Shown here piece by piece: positions 8,691 through 20,777 of a DNA stretch of 28,722 nucleotides (its first letter is position 1; every line of letters starts with the position of its first letter). The position numbers and the translations under genes are program-made. Below the pieces are notes generated by a model that saw nothing but the letters and a program-made list of their open reading frames with translations, was not told the DNA's origin and did no database searches. Origin of the DNA: Didymodactylos carnosus (taxonomy: Eukaryota > Rotifera > Eurotatoria > Philodinida > Philodinidae); NCBI GenBank assembly GCA_905250885.1, contig CAJNOQ010001769.1, positions 1 to 28,722 of the forward strand, in the 5' to 3' direction.

Positions 8691-11600
8691 TTAGCTATAA
8701 AATTCCATATCACTGTCTTCTTGTGGTTGTACATTTTTTTCATTTGATAGCCATCGTTTACCGGCTTCGGATGTTTCAAAACTTTTCTTCATTGGTTTGC
8801 TTTTTGACGATGACGATTCTGTTGAATTATAATCATCATCATCACCATCAGCTATTTTGTCAAGCCATGATTTTGATTTGATATTTTTATTTTTGACTTG
8901 TTGTCCGTATTGTTGTTGTTGTTGTTGTTGTGGTTGTGGTTGTGATTTCTTAAAATTATCATTTTCCTCATCGGATGACGACGATGATGTACGATCTCGA
9001 ACAAATTTTTCCAGAATATGTATCAGAAGTGACTCGGCCTTCTCTAATGCTTCTGATGTTTTAGATATGAGAGTACGAGCAAATGTTTTTGCTATAGTCG
9101 GAATATTCATGACATGTCGACGTTGTAAGAATATAAAATGTTCAATCAATACGTTCCACAACGTGGCGCCACTTGGATCAATTTGATTTAATCGTTGGAA
9201 GACAATATCTTTATTTACATCTTTGATATTTAATGATAATATTTCATCTGAAAATGGGTGAATTTCGTAAATTGTAATTTGTTATAAGTAAGGCGAAAAA
9301 GTTAAAAGATTGCGTCACATAGTATAAATAGTTCAACAAATTTTTTTAATGTTGTTCTTTTTCTTGTTGTGTCTATCTGTTTAACCCTTTCTAGCCGGCT
9401 GTTTCTAAAACACAGTAAAAAGCGTTGCCAAATGGCAACATCAGGCTTGAAAGGGTTAAATTAAAATAAATAAGATGTATACGGATAAGCAGAACGAAAA
9501 ATCAGAGCCAGTACTCCCTACATCTCCCAAGCAGTTTGCAGCATTCTGAAGGAGCCGTTGCGTCTCTACGAAAATCAAGTGCTGTATTTTTCTCTTCTGG
9601 CTGTGTGATCTTTTTGTAGAATCATCAAAAACGAGAAATGGCAGCAGAAATGAACGTGAAGTCGGAAGCTACAAGCACCGACAGTGCATTGGACTACAAA
9701 CACTTATTACCGTCACATTAGCTATCGATAGCGCAACAAAACGTGCATGATCAACATTAGCGATTCAACAGCAACAAGAATCTAATAAACCAACTACTTT
9801 ATCTATGTGTACCAGTCTAACGTCCTAGAGGCATGGCAAGAAAGATGTTTTTCTGAATGATTTAATAAAGAGCGTGGAACGATTCGTTGATGATTTCTTA
9901 AATGAAAAAAATGTACTACCGAGTAAAGCCTAAAACCAAGATTCAAGGTAAGTATAGCTTTTTTTATCGATTTTGCAATATGTTAGAAAGAGACTGATGT
10001 GAGGATTTTATCTTTGACCACAAAAGTTCTGAGGATCGAATAATATATTTCAGAAACATCGTGCGATTTATTCAACGTGCTTCTCTTTCTAAGGGTGTCT
10101 TTTCCTCTCTCGCACACTCAACGCTCGTTCGGTTGTTGTCTTTTTACTTACGACATGATAATTCTCGTATAGAAGTTCAGAAAATTGCAGATGTCTAATA
10201 AGAGATTTGATTTGGCACTTTTGTATGTTAAATATGAACGTTTTGTTTCGCTGTTCAGCACAACGTAACTGTGGATAAATACTGATATACAAAAATGATG
10301 GTGGAAGATTCATTATTATTATTTGAAGTTATAAACGAAATAATTTTAAACTGTTTTATTTTGTAATAAATGAGACCAAATTGACGAATATTTTTGCCTA
10401 AATAAAATACTGCTACTGATATAGGATAGTAAAGATAGTCGATGTTGAATAACGAACTCATCAGGAATTCAGAACATCAAAATTTCTTGTATTAAAACTG
10501 ATTAAGAGTGGATTTTTTAGAAGAAGAGTACTATCCACTTCTATATTTTCTATAAGTTTTTTAAAACTTTGAAATTCATACACTAGAAATCCTTTGTTAT
10601 GTATCGCACTTTTACTGAGTTATGGAGTAATATACTCTAGCTTTTGTTAGAAGTTTTCCTTAACGTACCTGTAAATAAACATTTCTGTATTGTATAACGT
10701 CTGATTGTGGATGTCATTTGGTCCAAAACAACCATTGACACTGCAGCCGGCCCATATTCTGCCAATATCGCACGATTTCGTTCATTAGCACCGTTTAAAA
10801 TTTTTTTTCGCTGCATAATGGTTGGCGTATCATGTCGATAATATTTTTTTTGATCTAATGTATTTTGTAATTCATTCTGCATAAAATCTAATGAAAATTC
10901 TAAACCGGATCGATTTAATTCCATACGTAATGAACCTTTTCGATGATGATTTGAATTCGATAATGTATCAGCTGATTCTCGGGATTGTGTCACATGATCA
11001 CTAAATGAATTGTCTTGATGTTGTTGATGTTGAGTATTTGACCGATATTGTTTCTCTGATAGTTTAGCTCCCTCCATATCTGGTGACAAATCGCCTAAAT
11101 GATTAATTTGATCGTGGGTATCGTTGAATGATGGTGGCTTTGTAATAGTAGGTGACTGCTGATTTGTGGCTGCAACAACAGGGGGTGACCGAAGATCTAA
11201 CAGAGTTGGTGGTGAGAGAGTAAGATCAAAACCAACTTTTAGTTGATCTTCATATCTTTTAAATAACATTGTTGAATCAACATCATACGATTGACTACGA
11301 CTGGGAAATCGATTCGAACGATAATGAACATCATCTAATGTATCTAAACATAAGGCATATACATTAATATCAATATTCCAGTCAAACTCCAAGCTTCTCT
11401 ATTCTCATTTCTAACCCGTCTAGAAATAAAACTACCTAAACTTAGTCAGTACGACGTACTTTCTTGTCTGATATTCCCTTCATTGTTTAATCTTTGTTGT
11501 TGATGTAGCTGATTGTTATTATTTTGATCTGTTGTTAGTTTATTCTGTTTAATTTCTTGTGCTAGTCTATCGTACGGATTATAAAATTGTTGCTTTTGTT

Positions 11601-11955
11601 GTGATGGTTCAGTTAATGTTGTAGATAGTTTCCAATTTGGATAATTTTGTTGTAAATAATATTGATAATCTTGTTTTAAATGAACTAATTTTTCGGCATT
11701 TAAGCGTAGTTGTTCTAAATGTTGTTCGGCACTATTCAAATCTTGTAATAGGGACATATTTCGTTTTTCAGCACGTTCTGATTCTGCGTACACTTTATTG
11801 AAATAAGATTGAATTTGTTGAATTTGAAAACGTTTTACACGTGAATCAACTGTAGACATTTGTCGAAGTTTTTGTTCAAGTAATATACGTTGTTCTTCAT
11901 TTTTTAATATTTTAGCACGTAATGATGTTTTACGGTTATGGTAATCGACATTCAT
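8691..11955 (-). CDS. KIZ: Kizuna-like centrosomal coiled-coil protein (three exons)
   Basis: Exons on the minus strand: 11955-11453, about 11393-10669, and 9247-8691, giving ~594 aa (human Kizuna is 673). Exon 1 resembles the N-terminal Kizuna block: a charged coiled coil with LLEQKLRQMSTVDSRVKRFQ then NKVYAESERAEKRNMSLLQDL (residues ~25-80). Kizuna supports pericentriolar material and spindle poles and occurs in the ciliary base. The middle is disordered. A compact conserved-looking segment (ANERNRAILAEYGPAAVSMV to HVMNIPTIAKTFARTLI) spans the exon 2/3 junction, where phase-1 donor acag|gtacgt joins ttttcag|at to make GAT. The tail is acidic with polyGln. The exon 1/2 junction is uncertain: the best-looking donor and acceptor there give a frameshift. 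Identification rests on the N-terminus; I cannot confirm that the C-terminal segment is shared with vertebrate KIZ. Confidence 0.65.
9381..9459. mobile_element. 79-bp piggyBac-type MITE in the long Kizuna intron
   Basis: The element is flanked by TTAA on both sides (9381-9384, 9456-9459) and has inverted ends CCCTTTCTAGCC and GGCTTGAAAGGG (one mismatch). TTAA duplication plus CCC tips is the signature of piggyBac elements. Its centre contains the perfect-stem palindrome GTTGCCAAATGGCAAC (9424-9439). No coding capacity. Confidence 0.75.
9600..9960 (+). pseudogene. Possible decayed coding relic in the Kizuna intron
   Basis: On the plus strand, antisense to the host gene, several short open stretches follow each other between stops, for example AIQQQQESNKPTTLSM and FLNDLIKSVERFVDDFLNEK. 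They end near gtaagt (9950), which could be an old donor. The base composition is less AT-rich than the surrounding intron. No family is recognised; this could equally be a transposon fragment. Confidence 0.25.
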
Positions 11956-11966
11956 TGGGATTTGAT

Positions 11967-11980
11967 CTTAATAAAACAAA
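11967..11980 (-). promoter_or_regulatory. Splice acceptor in the Kizuna-like leader
   Basis: Read on the minus strand, tgttttattaag ends 11 nt before the ATG at 11955. Confidence 0.4.
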
Positions 11981-14360
11981 GATCAAGTCAGTTTCTTATA
12001 TAGTATTACTTAAAAAAACCAAATCAATTTTTGGTTACGGTTCAATAAACAAAAAATGGCATGTTATCTAAACTGAAGCGGTATCATCTCAAAACTTAGC
12101 TGTATTTTTCTCACAATACGAAAGTTATTCACAGTTCTCTTGTTCCATTTTCTCACACAAACATGCATGCATTAAACTTGAAAATGAAAAATATAAGAGA
12201 GAAACAACGACAACATTTTTCTGATTCCATTCTTGGAAACATGTGTACATTTTAGAGAATTTTTTCTTCTTTAGTTCTGTTATATGAGTAATAGTTCAAA
12301 AAATGCACACACCTATAATAGACATTCAAAGATAAGGTAACTGAAGCAAGAATGATAATCAAAGGAAAGAAAAAAAAGTCTATTATTTCATTTTCAATTC
12401 TTCTTTTCTTTTTAACTTTTATAAGAGAAAAAAGGATTGTCAAGAGCAACGAGAATTTTGCTTTTTTCTTCTTCTTTAACGATTACTGCTATGAAGAGAG
12501 ATGATATCAGGTTAAGGCTATTTTACAGATGTTTCCCATAAACAGCATTAGCTACATCTTTTTTAAATCTTCAAACAAAACTCAGGTACGAAATTTCCTG
12601 CGCTTCTTCTCGTTGAAATGTACACAAGTACGACTTTTCATACTCGAATCCTACAGCGTTATTAATAAGAATTTTGAGTTAGCAATATGCTATCGTTTAT
12701 GTCTGTTGCTCTGCTTATTTTTGTGCCTTCTCCATGATGTAAACAAGAGCAATAGAAATATTTTTATTAGTTTTTTATTTTTAACGTGAGATGCTAAAAT
12801 TGTCTAATTTAGCATGTATTTCATTATAAAATCATGTTAACAGGAAAAAGTAAGCAATATCAATGACATTGAATTATTATTAGTCAAAAATTTGTCTCTC
12901 TTAAATAATAGTAAAACTAAATCGCATTCGAATCTCACTCATGTTTAAGAATTTTGTATAAGTTTTTATGTCTTAGTCGAAATATGAGCTAGAAAAGGAG
13001 TGACATAATTAGGATTAGATTTCAGAGATCTTTCAATTTACCCAGCTTCCTCCTAGCCGAACACTCAAAGTGTTGATTTATTGAACCTTCCTCTTACCTT
13101 TTTCTTTTTTACAAAAGTCGTCTATTTTATTATTGTCTAAACATTAAAAGTGACTTTGTAGCTCTTATGGCAAGGATTTACTGTTTTCTCTCTCTCTCTC
13201 TCTCTCTCTCTCTTTCGAGCTCTGAATATCGTAATCCTTATGCAATTTTATACAATTGTTCACAGAATTTTACAAAACAATTTGCCAAAAGAAGAAATAA
13301 AAATGTTTGTTATAATTTCTTATACAAATCACACAATAAAAAAATCTTGCTCATTTTTTTTTCACGCTACCTAAAGTCAAGTGGAAAGAGAGAGAAAAGG
13401 TCACGAAAAAAACAACTATTCTTTCATAAATGAACAGTTACGAAATATTAGAATTATATAAACCCACTAGTAAATAGTAGTTCGACTTAAAGTATAAACA
13501 TATGAATCTGAAAAACGAAAGTGTAAAAAAAAACCTGTTGTTTGTTAGAAAGAGATGAATTTCTGTCATTCATTTTGGCCTTCTTCTGACAACACAGTGT
13601 ACTTGAGAAAAAATTGCCGTATTATCTTGGAAAGTGTGAGATTTGACAACCTCTTTTGATTTGACAATGATTATTTGACAAGATCTGAATTAGTGAGGAA
13701 ATATATAGGAGAATAGTATAGGTATATTTTATCACAGTAAACCATATAGTTACCATAAGTAAACAGAGTGTATAGCTACGGTTTCAACGATAATGAATTG
13801 CAGTATAATAGGCGCTCTAAATCAATTATATAAACTTTTTTAAAATTAGTTTTTTTACCGTCTCAATTAGTAAGGCTTCATCTAGACTTCGCTATGAGCA
13901 CTGGTGATTTGAGAAAATTTATAGTAATTTTCTTGGGATAAATTTATTTTATTTCAATAGTTAAAATGTTAATCGATGAGACTACGTGTGAATCTGTTTG
14001 TATGAGCAAAATTTTAACTGAACTTCCATTTTGAGTATGAAATAGTTAGCCTTTGGGTTGAAAAGATCATCATATGCACGCATCGAAAGTCAAAAAGATT
14101 CATTGCGTACATAACTTGAGGAAAATGTCACACTGCACATAGATAGTTTTAAAATCAATTAAATATGAAAAGAATTTTTCATTTTAAGTTTATAAACATC
14201 AACAAATTGAAAAGAAAACAAATTATAACATCGACTGATTGGAGATGTATTGGAAAGAAAAAAGAAAAATTCTTCCTCTCTATGCCTGTCTTCTGTTTTA
14301 TTATTATTATTTACATAGGATGTTTTTTACATAAACATACTCGATTTTTTTTTCGCAACT
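11981..14360. other. 2.4-kb divergent intergenic region between Kizuna-like and ANKRD26-like genes
   Basis: The two genes are transcribed away from each other, so this region should hold both promoters. It is AT-rich with long T and A tracts, a TC microsatellite at 13187-13213 and three closely spaced ttgaca motifs (13644-13680). Open frames here are short and low-complexity. I did not find a convincing RFX X-box by eye. Confidence 0.5.
13187..13213. repeat. (TC)n microsatellite
   Basis: About 13 uninterrupted TC units in the divergent promoter region. Confidence 0.9.
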
Positions 14361-14378
14361 TTTTTTTGTATATTTCAG
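14361..14378 (+). promoter_or_regulatory. Splice acceptor in the ANKRD26-like leader
   Basis: A T-rich tract ending gtatatttcag lies 90 nt before the ATG at 14469. Confidence 0.5.
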
Positions 14379-14468
14379 ATCAAACATATTAGTTTTATGG
14401 TTTTAAAAAAGATTTCATTTCATTTCACATTGTCGTTGTCAAGATCTTTTAAATAAATTTTAAAAAAA

Positions 14469-17400
14469 ATGGCTAAATTTTTACAACGTTTCTTTAGTGG
14501 GGGATCATCAAGTAATAAAAGTTCATTTCGTAGTTCACAAACATCATTGAATAGTAGTGACAAATCAAGACGAGGTGATGGAGGAATTGGTGGTAGTTTA
14601 CAAAATTTATCATCAACATATCAAGTTAAAGCAAAAGATTTAGAAAAAAATAAATTACATAAAGCCTCGTGGGAAGGAGATTTACATAAGGTGCAACGGT
14701 TGATGAACCCGGGTGTAATCAATGTAAAAGATAAAGATAATCGAGTAAGAATTTATCTCTTATCTAACATGCTCATATCTATTATTTTATTTTTTCCTAG
14801 ACTCCTCTTCATTTGGCTGTTGCTGCTGGTCATTTGAATATTGTCAAATTTTTGGTAGAAAGAAAGGCTAAATTAAACTTGGCTGATAGTGATCAGCGCA
14901 CACCATTAGTAAAAGCGGTATTATGTGTTAATCAAAATCCAACACTAAATTGCGCAATTATTGCAGCAATAATAAGCGGTGGTGGGGATCAGTTTATAAA
15001 TACCGTCGATATAAATGGAAAAAACGCATTGCATTATGCGGTTGAAACTAATCGTACAGATTTGGTAGAATTATTTAGACGTCAAGAAGGATGTGACATC
15101 AACTTTCAAGATCGAAATTCTCAAACACCATTACATTTGGGTAAGTATAAATTATTTTAAATTCAAAAATATCATAATATCAGATAAAAGAAGTAATAAT
15201 AGATGATAGATAAAATTTAATCATTCATATTGTACTAATTCATGCATAGAAAACAAATTTTTTTCTCAATAGCGTGTAAATATTCTCTTGTCTCTCATTT
15301 AGCTATAAGAAATCAAAATTTACAAATAATTGATCAATTGTTAGAGGCAGATGCTAATCCAGATATACAAGATCAAAATGGACAAACACCATTAATGTTT
15401 GCAACATCATTAAATAATATTGAGATTGTTAAAAAATTATTAAATGCTGAAGCCAATACACAACTTCTAGATAATCAACAAATGAGTGCCATGGACATAG
15501 CCAAAAAACATCGTGATGATAATTGCGCTCAATTAATTATTGAGTATGATAAACATCAAAACAGTCATCCAACTAAAAAGTCAACATCTTTCAATGATCA
15601 ACAACCAGTTGTTAATCGATACGGTCCAATGCTGAGTCCTGCGACTGATGATAGTAGTAGTAGTGATGATTCATCGTCAGAAGATGAAACAAAGATAAAA
15701 AGACAAAGACAATCTGTTGCCGGTGAATGGTCTGATGATAATACAATTTCCGCTAATAAAGAACCACAAAGAGGAATTGGCTCTTTAATGAAAAACATTC
15801 CATTACAATCACAAGGCGAGCAAAAAACACAACAAACACTTGGCTCTTTAATGAAAAACATTCCTTTGCAATCAACAAGTGAGCAAAAAACACAACAAAC
15901 ACTTGGTTCTTTAGTGAAAAACGTCCCATTACAACCATCAAGTGAGCAACAAACACAACAAACACTTGGCTCTTTAATGAAAAACATTCCATTACAACCA
16001 CAAGGCGAGCAAAAAACACAACAAACACTTGGCTCTTTAATGAAAAACATTCCATTACAACAACCAAGTGGACAAAAAACACAACAAGTGAATAATGATA
16101 ATAGAATTAGTACAGGTCAGTATTGTTTTGCATACGTATAAATATAACCATTTGATTATCTGTTCGGAGATAAGCATTGTTACGTTACTCAAAGCATCAG
16201 TTGTATACTAATTGATCATTTGATATAATTTAATTAGAAATTCAGTGTGATCCATCAGTTAGCATTTTATACAAAAGTAAGATTTGATCATCTTTTTGTT
16301 CTAGCTAATTCTCAGAAACAATCGTCATCCATCTTTGGTATCGGACCCATATCAGATCGAATCAGTGACGATACATCCACAAGTGCGCATTTTTCGGAAA
16401 AACCAGTGGTTACGGCAAAAATAAATGCACTAGTTTCTGCCACGCCGCTTATTCCTGCTACAAAAACACAATCCTATTCTTGGTCAGATGATGACGACGA
16501 TCCAACAGACAAAAAAAAACCTCACACTATTGCCCATGTACAAAATAAACAAAAAAGCGAAACATGGGACGAGAGTGATGAATCATCTTCATCATTGTCT
16601 TTAAAAGACAAAAATCAAATCGCTAATAAATCGGATCAATCAAAACTACCAAAAAGTGTTATTTCAAATTTAGTTACTACACAACCATTCAACTTGAATA
16701 CAACAAGTATGTTCAAAACAGATCAACAAAGTAAACAAGCGTATACGAGTGACGATGATGATCCAGTTGAAGCAGCAATAAGAAATATGGCTACACCAAG
16801 ACAAACATATAATAATAAAACAAATGAAAATAGCTGGAGCACTAAGGAACAGTTAGCATCGCAAAATAACGGCACAACAATATCAAACTTAATAAATAAA
16901 AATATTACAGGTAAAAAACATCGTGTTGGATAATATCTTAATAGTTTCATATGCTTTTATTTATAGGTGGTTATAAAGTTGTACATCCTGAAGATACAAC
17001 ACTAGTTAACGATGATAATTCATGGAGTACAAGTGCGACTATTCCTAAAACATTTCCTAAAACATCGATGGATTTGAAAACGAGTCTTCTCACTCATACT
17101 CCACTACCACAAGCAAGTTTACCCGTTAAACAACAAGAAATTGTTTCTCCTAAAACATCAGCTGAATTAAAATATTCTCTCGTTCATCATATGCCTATGC
17201 CAACAGCTACAAGTCCAATACTAGACGCGAGTGAAAATTCATGGAGCACATCGACTAGTGGACACGCTAAATCATCAATGGATATAAAAACAAATCTTGT
17301 ACAACATGTACCGATGCCCGATAAACAACGAGCTAAAAGTGATGCATCATCTACATGGGATGATTCACGACCATTGAGTGCTGATTTAAAACGAGCAACA

Positions 17401-20400
17401 ACAGCACCAGTTCCACAAGAAGATACTATTACAACATTTAAATCATCTAAAAAAGATTTATTTAATCGACAACGAAGAAGTTCACCAAGTTCTGATGATT
17501 CCATTGATGAACAGAAATCAACAATAAAACCGAATGATAATAATAAAAGTGGTGGTATATCAAGTTTAATTCAAAGTTCAATGCATCCATTAATTTCGAG
17601 TCCAAGAGATGATAATAAAAGTGGGGGGGTATCGAGTTTAATTCAAAATTCAATGCATCCATCTATTTTGAGTTCAAGAGATGATAATAAAAATGGTGGT
17701 GTATCGAATTTAAATCAAAATTCAATGCATTCATTTATTTCGAGTCCAAGAGACGATAATAAAAGTGGTGGTATATCAAGTTTAATTCAAAATTCCATGC
17801 GTCCAAAAGATGATAATATTAGTCATTTAGTTGGAATTATGGAACATATTATGAAAAGTAAAGAAACAGTGCCAATGGGAAGATTTTTCAATGGACTGGG
17901 TACTCAGTCATCTTCAACAACACCCACAAACCAAAACAGGTTGGTATTTCCACAAAAAAAATATATATCTTTCATAAAATCAAGGTTTTATTATCACATG
18001 GTTTCTAAGACTAATCGGTGCCCGCAAAATTGTTTTGTCATCGTAAAATGGCGACAATATTAGTATTTTTAAACTGTTTGATAAAAAAAAATTTCCTGGT
18101 AATTTTTTTCTAGATCATATAAATGACTTTCTAAATAAATCATACTATTGATTCTAGGACCACATTGTCGAAACTTGTTAACAAAGTAGACCGTAATGCT
18201 TCAATATCGTCTATTGATAGTATGGTGATGGATGATACCGTAAGAACAGTAAATTATAAAACAACAACAACAGTTCAAAGTAATATGAGTGATTTACAAA
18301 AACGAGATGCACCAGTTATGTCAACAACACCAAAAACAATGATGAAAACACGTCAACGAAAAATGTCAGACAACGATGAACAAGATGATGATGATTATCC
18401 GATCGGTGATGGTCACGATTTCAAGTTATTACGTCAACACTCAAATGAAATGACTAATTCATATCAACAACAGTCCAAACATCATATGCATAATCAAAAC
18501 GGTAGTGGTAGTCGTATGTATGATACCGGTTTACGTAGTTCAGTATCCTCGTCATCATCATCATTTCGTAATAATGAAAATATTGAAAAAATTATTGAAT
18601 TACGTGAAGATATTCGACAAATTGAGAAAAAACAAGAAGATAGTTTAGAATTAAAACGACAATTAAAAGATATGGAGATAAAAAAAAATAATTTTGAAGC
18701 AATGTGGAATAAAACACAACAATTACTAGCTGAAACAGAAACAAAACTGGATCAAGAAAAGCAAGCAAAATTAAAACAAGAATGGAATACACGAAATTTA
18801 AATAATGAACTCAAAACGGTTCGTAATAAATTACAAATGATTGAAGATGAAAAAACTACCTTACAACAACGCTTTACTACGTTAAGAGATCAAAAAATTG
18901 AACTTGGTAAGTGGCGTGAATGTGTAGATATTTCTCAAAAAGAAATCTATTATGAATTTGGAAACGATCAGTGACGTCGTTCGTAGATTGAAGAAAGATG
19001 TTCATTATGTCCATATTTCTGTTTAGAAGACAAATATGATCGTTTAAAAGCTCAACAGCAGCAAAACTCAATGCATATGTCTAATAGTAGCTCGACAAAT
19101 GGTATTGGTGGTGGTATTCTACGTGAAGAAGATATTGAAAAAATTAAATCTCGTCATCGAGAAGAGATGAAATTATTATCATTGGAAAATGAAGATTTAC
19201 ATCAACGCACAAAACAGTTACAATCTGATTTACAACTACATAAAGAATCTTTGGATGTCACCGTTCGATACAAAATTGATTTGGAAAAAGCGTGTGAAGA
19301 AAAAACGTATTTACAACAAGAACTCAATCGTTTCAAATTAGAAAAAGATTTAATTGAACAAGAAAAATTTGAATATAAAACAAAATATGAGAGTCTTCAA
19401 GATGAAATACGTCTACTATTGTTTGATCGATCAAAAATTGAGCAAAAATTAACAGCTGAAATACAAGAACAAGGAAAACAACGGACAAAGAATTCAGAAG
19501 ATATTAGAAAATATAAACAACAGATTGAACAATTAAATATTAAATTAGGTATGCATGAGTAGTGAATATAAAGCTATTAGCCAATAGTGTTTTCATTTTT
19601 TCAATGCTTACATGGTTCTAGTAAATTATTACAGTTTATTTTTGAGATAATCATCGTTTTATGTTTACTGTTTTTAAGGTGATAGTGAGGCGAAAATGTT
19701 AAGTTTACAAAGTCGAAATGAAACGTTAATGAAATCAAAAGATATGGAATTGAAGAGTGAATTTGACACATTAACTAAACGTTTAAATACAATTGAAAAT
19801 GATCAAATAATTGCTGAAAAACGATATCAAAATGAAAATATACTTTTAACAGAATTAACTCGTCAACAACAAAAACAATCAAATGATAGTACCGTCAATG
19901 TAACAAAACAGCAACATGTAAAAAAAGAACATCATAGACACAGTCAACATTCAAAGTAACGATCTAGAAAGTTTTAATCATAAATCGGTCAATTTATATT
20001 CTATGTCTTTTTTTCAGCGAATCAACTTGTTCTCAATGTGATTCATTGCAACGAAATTATGAACTTGAACGTCAACAACGTCTATCTATTGAAAAAGATA
20101 ATGAACGTTTACGTGAAACAGTTCAAAAACAACAACAACAACAACAACAACAACGTTCAATTCCATCACAAACAGTCACTCAATCAAAAGAAACTGATGT
20201 TCATTTGTTAACTGTTGAAAATTCAAAACAAATACGTAGTGAAACAGAACGTGTCAAATATGAATTAGATCGTTTACGTCAAGATTTTAATTTATTAATT
20301 GATAATTATGATCCAAAACGTGATACAGAGACGTTACATCAATCAATTGATACATTTCGAAAATTTTATGAACAAGAATTTCGACAACGACAATTAATTA

Positions 20401-20777
20401 TGGAAAAATTAACAAATGATAATACATCAAGACCACGTACATCTCCATCATATCCAGTTATCTCTTATTCTAATGGTGGAGGTGATTATGGAAATCATTA
20501 TTCACATTCTCCTTCTCATGATCATAGTTGTCCGTCGAGTCGATGTTCATGCATAAACAGTGAATTACTAAAAGAACGTTTAGAAACAGCTATTGACACA
20601 AGTCTAGCAGATCAACGAATACATGCGATTAAACAATTTCCATTACGATCAGCAACAACAACAACAACAACGACAAATGGGATAGGAAACGTATCAACAT
20701 TAATGACAGGTGATTACAGAAGCAGTGGAAATAACAGCACAATTGTAGAATTATTAAGAAAAAAATTCTATATTTGA
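14469..20777 (+). CDS. ANKRD26: ANKRD26-like ankyrin-repeat and coiled-coil centriolar protein (nine exons, 1771 aa)
   Basis: Exons: 14469-14744, 14801-15140, 15303-16115, 16305-16910, 16967-17939, 18158-18906, 19027-19548, 19679-19955, 20018-20777. All junctions are GT-AG and in phase (0,1,1,1,2,1,1,2). The layout matches ANKRD26 (human 1710 aa). A basic Ser-rich N-terminus is followed by YQVKAKDLEKNKLHKASWEG and six ankyrin repeats (~61-291; TPLHLAVAAGHLNIVKFLV, then ALHYAVE, TPLHLAI, TPLMFAT). Residues ~295-1140 are a disordered acidic/Ser-rich linker with two tandem repeat arrays. Residues ~1144-1655 form a long coiled coil, then a His/Ser/Cys-rich tail. In vertebrates ANKRD26 sits on centriolar distal appendages, acts in ciliogenesis and recruits PIDD1; the same site is likely here. 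Orthology is inferred from domain order and N-terminal similarity; a general ankyrin/coiled-coil relative is the alternative. Confidence 0.82.
15779..16090 (+). repeat. 63-bp tandem repeat, five copies, coding
   Basis: Copies begin at 15779, 15842, 15905, 15968 and 16031. Each encodes a 21-aa unit of the form GSLMKNIPLQ-x3-EQKTQQTL (residues ~365-468 of the ANKRD26-like protein). The frame is kept throughout. Copies 1 and 4 are most alike and copy 3 has diverged most (SLVKNVPLQ), so the array has expanded locally and recently. Confidence 0.92.
17536..17808 (+). repeat. 72-bp tandem repeat, about four copies, coding
   Basis: Copies start at 17536, 17608, 17680 and 17752 (last one shorter). 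The 24-aa unit is DDNKSGGISSLIQNSMHP plus six residues, at residues ~869-959 of the ANKRD26-like protein. It is unrelated to the 63-bp array, although both units centre on a short Ser-Leu hydrophobic stretch. Confidence 0.92.

Larger units (their letters stand above)
9248..10668 (-). other. 1421-nt intron 2 of the Kizuna-like gene
   Basis: Bounded by donor gtacgt (10668) and acceptor ttttcag (ending 9248). Apart from the piggyBac-type MITE and the possible coding relic, it holds AT-rich sequence. Short open frames at 10089-10313 and 10255-10461 look accidental. It is by far the longest intron of the gene. Confidence 0.7.

Noticed and set aside
8857..9186. Plus-strand frame with a polyCys run
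   Set aside because: Antisense of the polyGln/acidic tail of the Kizuna-like gene.
12252..14392. Several short frames in the divergent intergenic region
   Set aside because: Low-complexity Phe/Lys/Leu-rich frames across T and A tracts and a TC microsatellite; no similarity, no splice logic.
14000..14468. RFX X-box in the promoters of the cilium genes
   Set aside because: No convincing GTNRCC...RGYAAC pair was found upstream of the ANKRD26-like, DNAAF3 or Kizuna-like starts by eye; a motif scan would be needed.
15598..16082. Two long minus-strand frames with Cys/Phe-rich repeats
   Set aside because: They are antisense shadows of the 63-bp tandem array; the plus-strand frame joins neatly into the ANKRD26-like gene.
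15779..17808. Direct-repeat arrays resembling CRISPR spacing
   Set aside because: The units are contiguous coding tandem repeats without unique spacers, in a eukaryotic gene.
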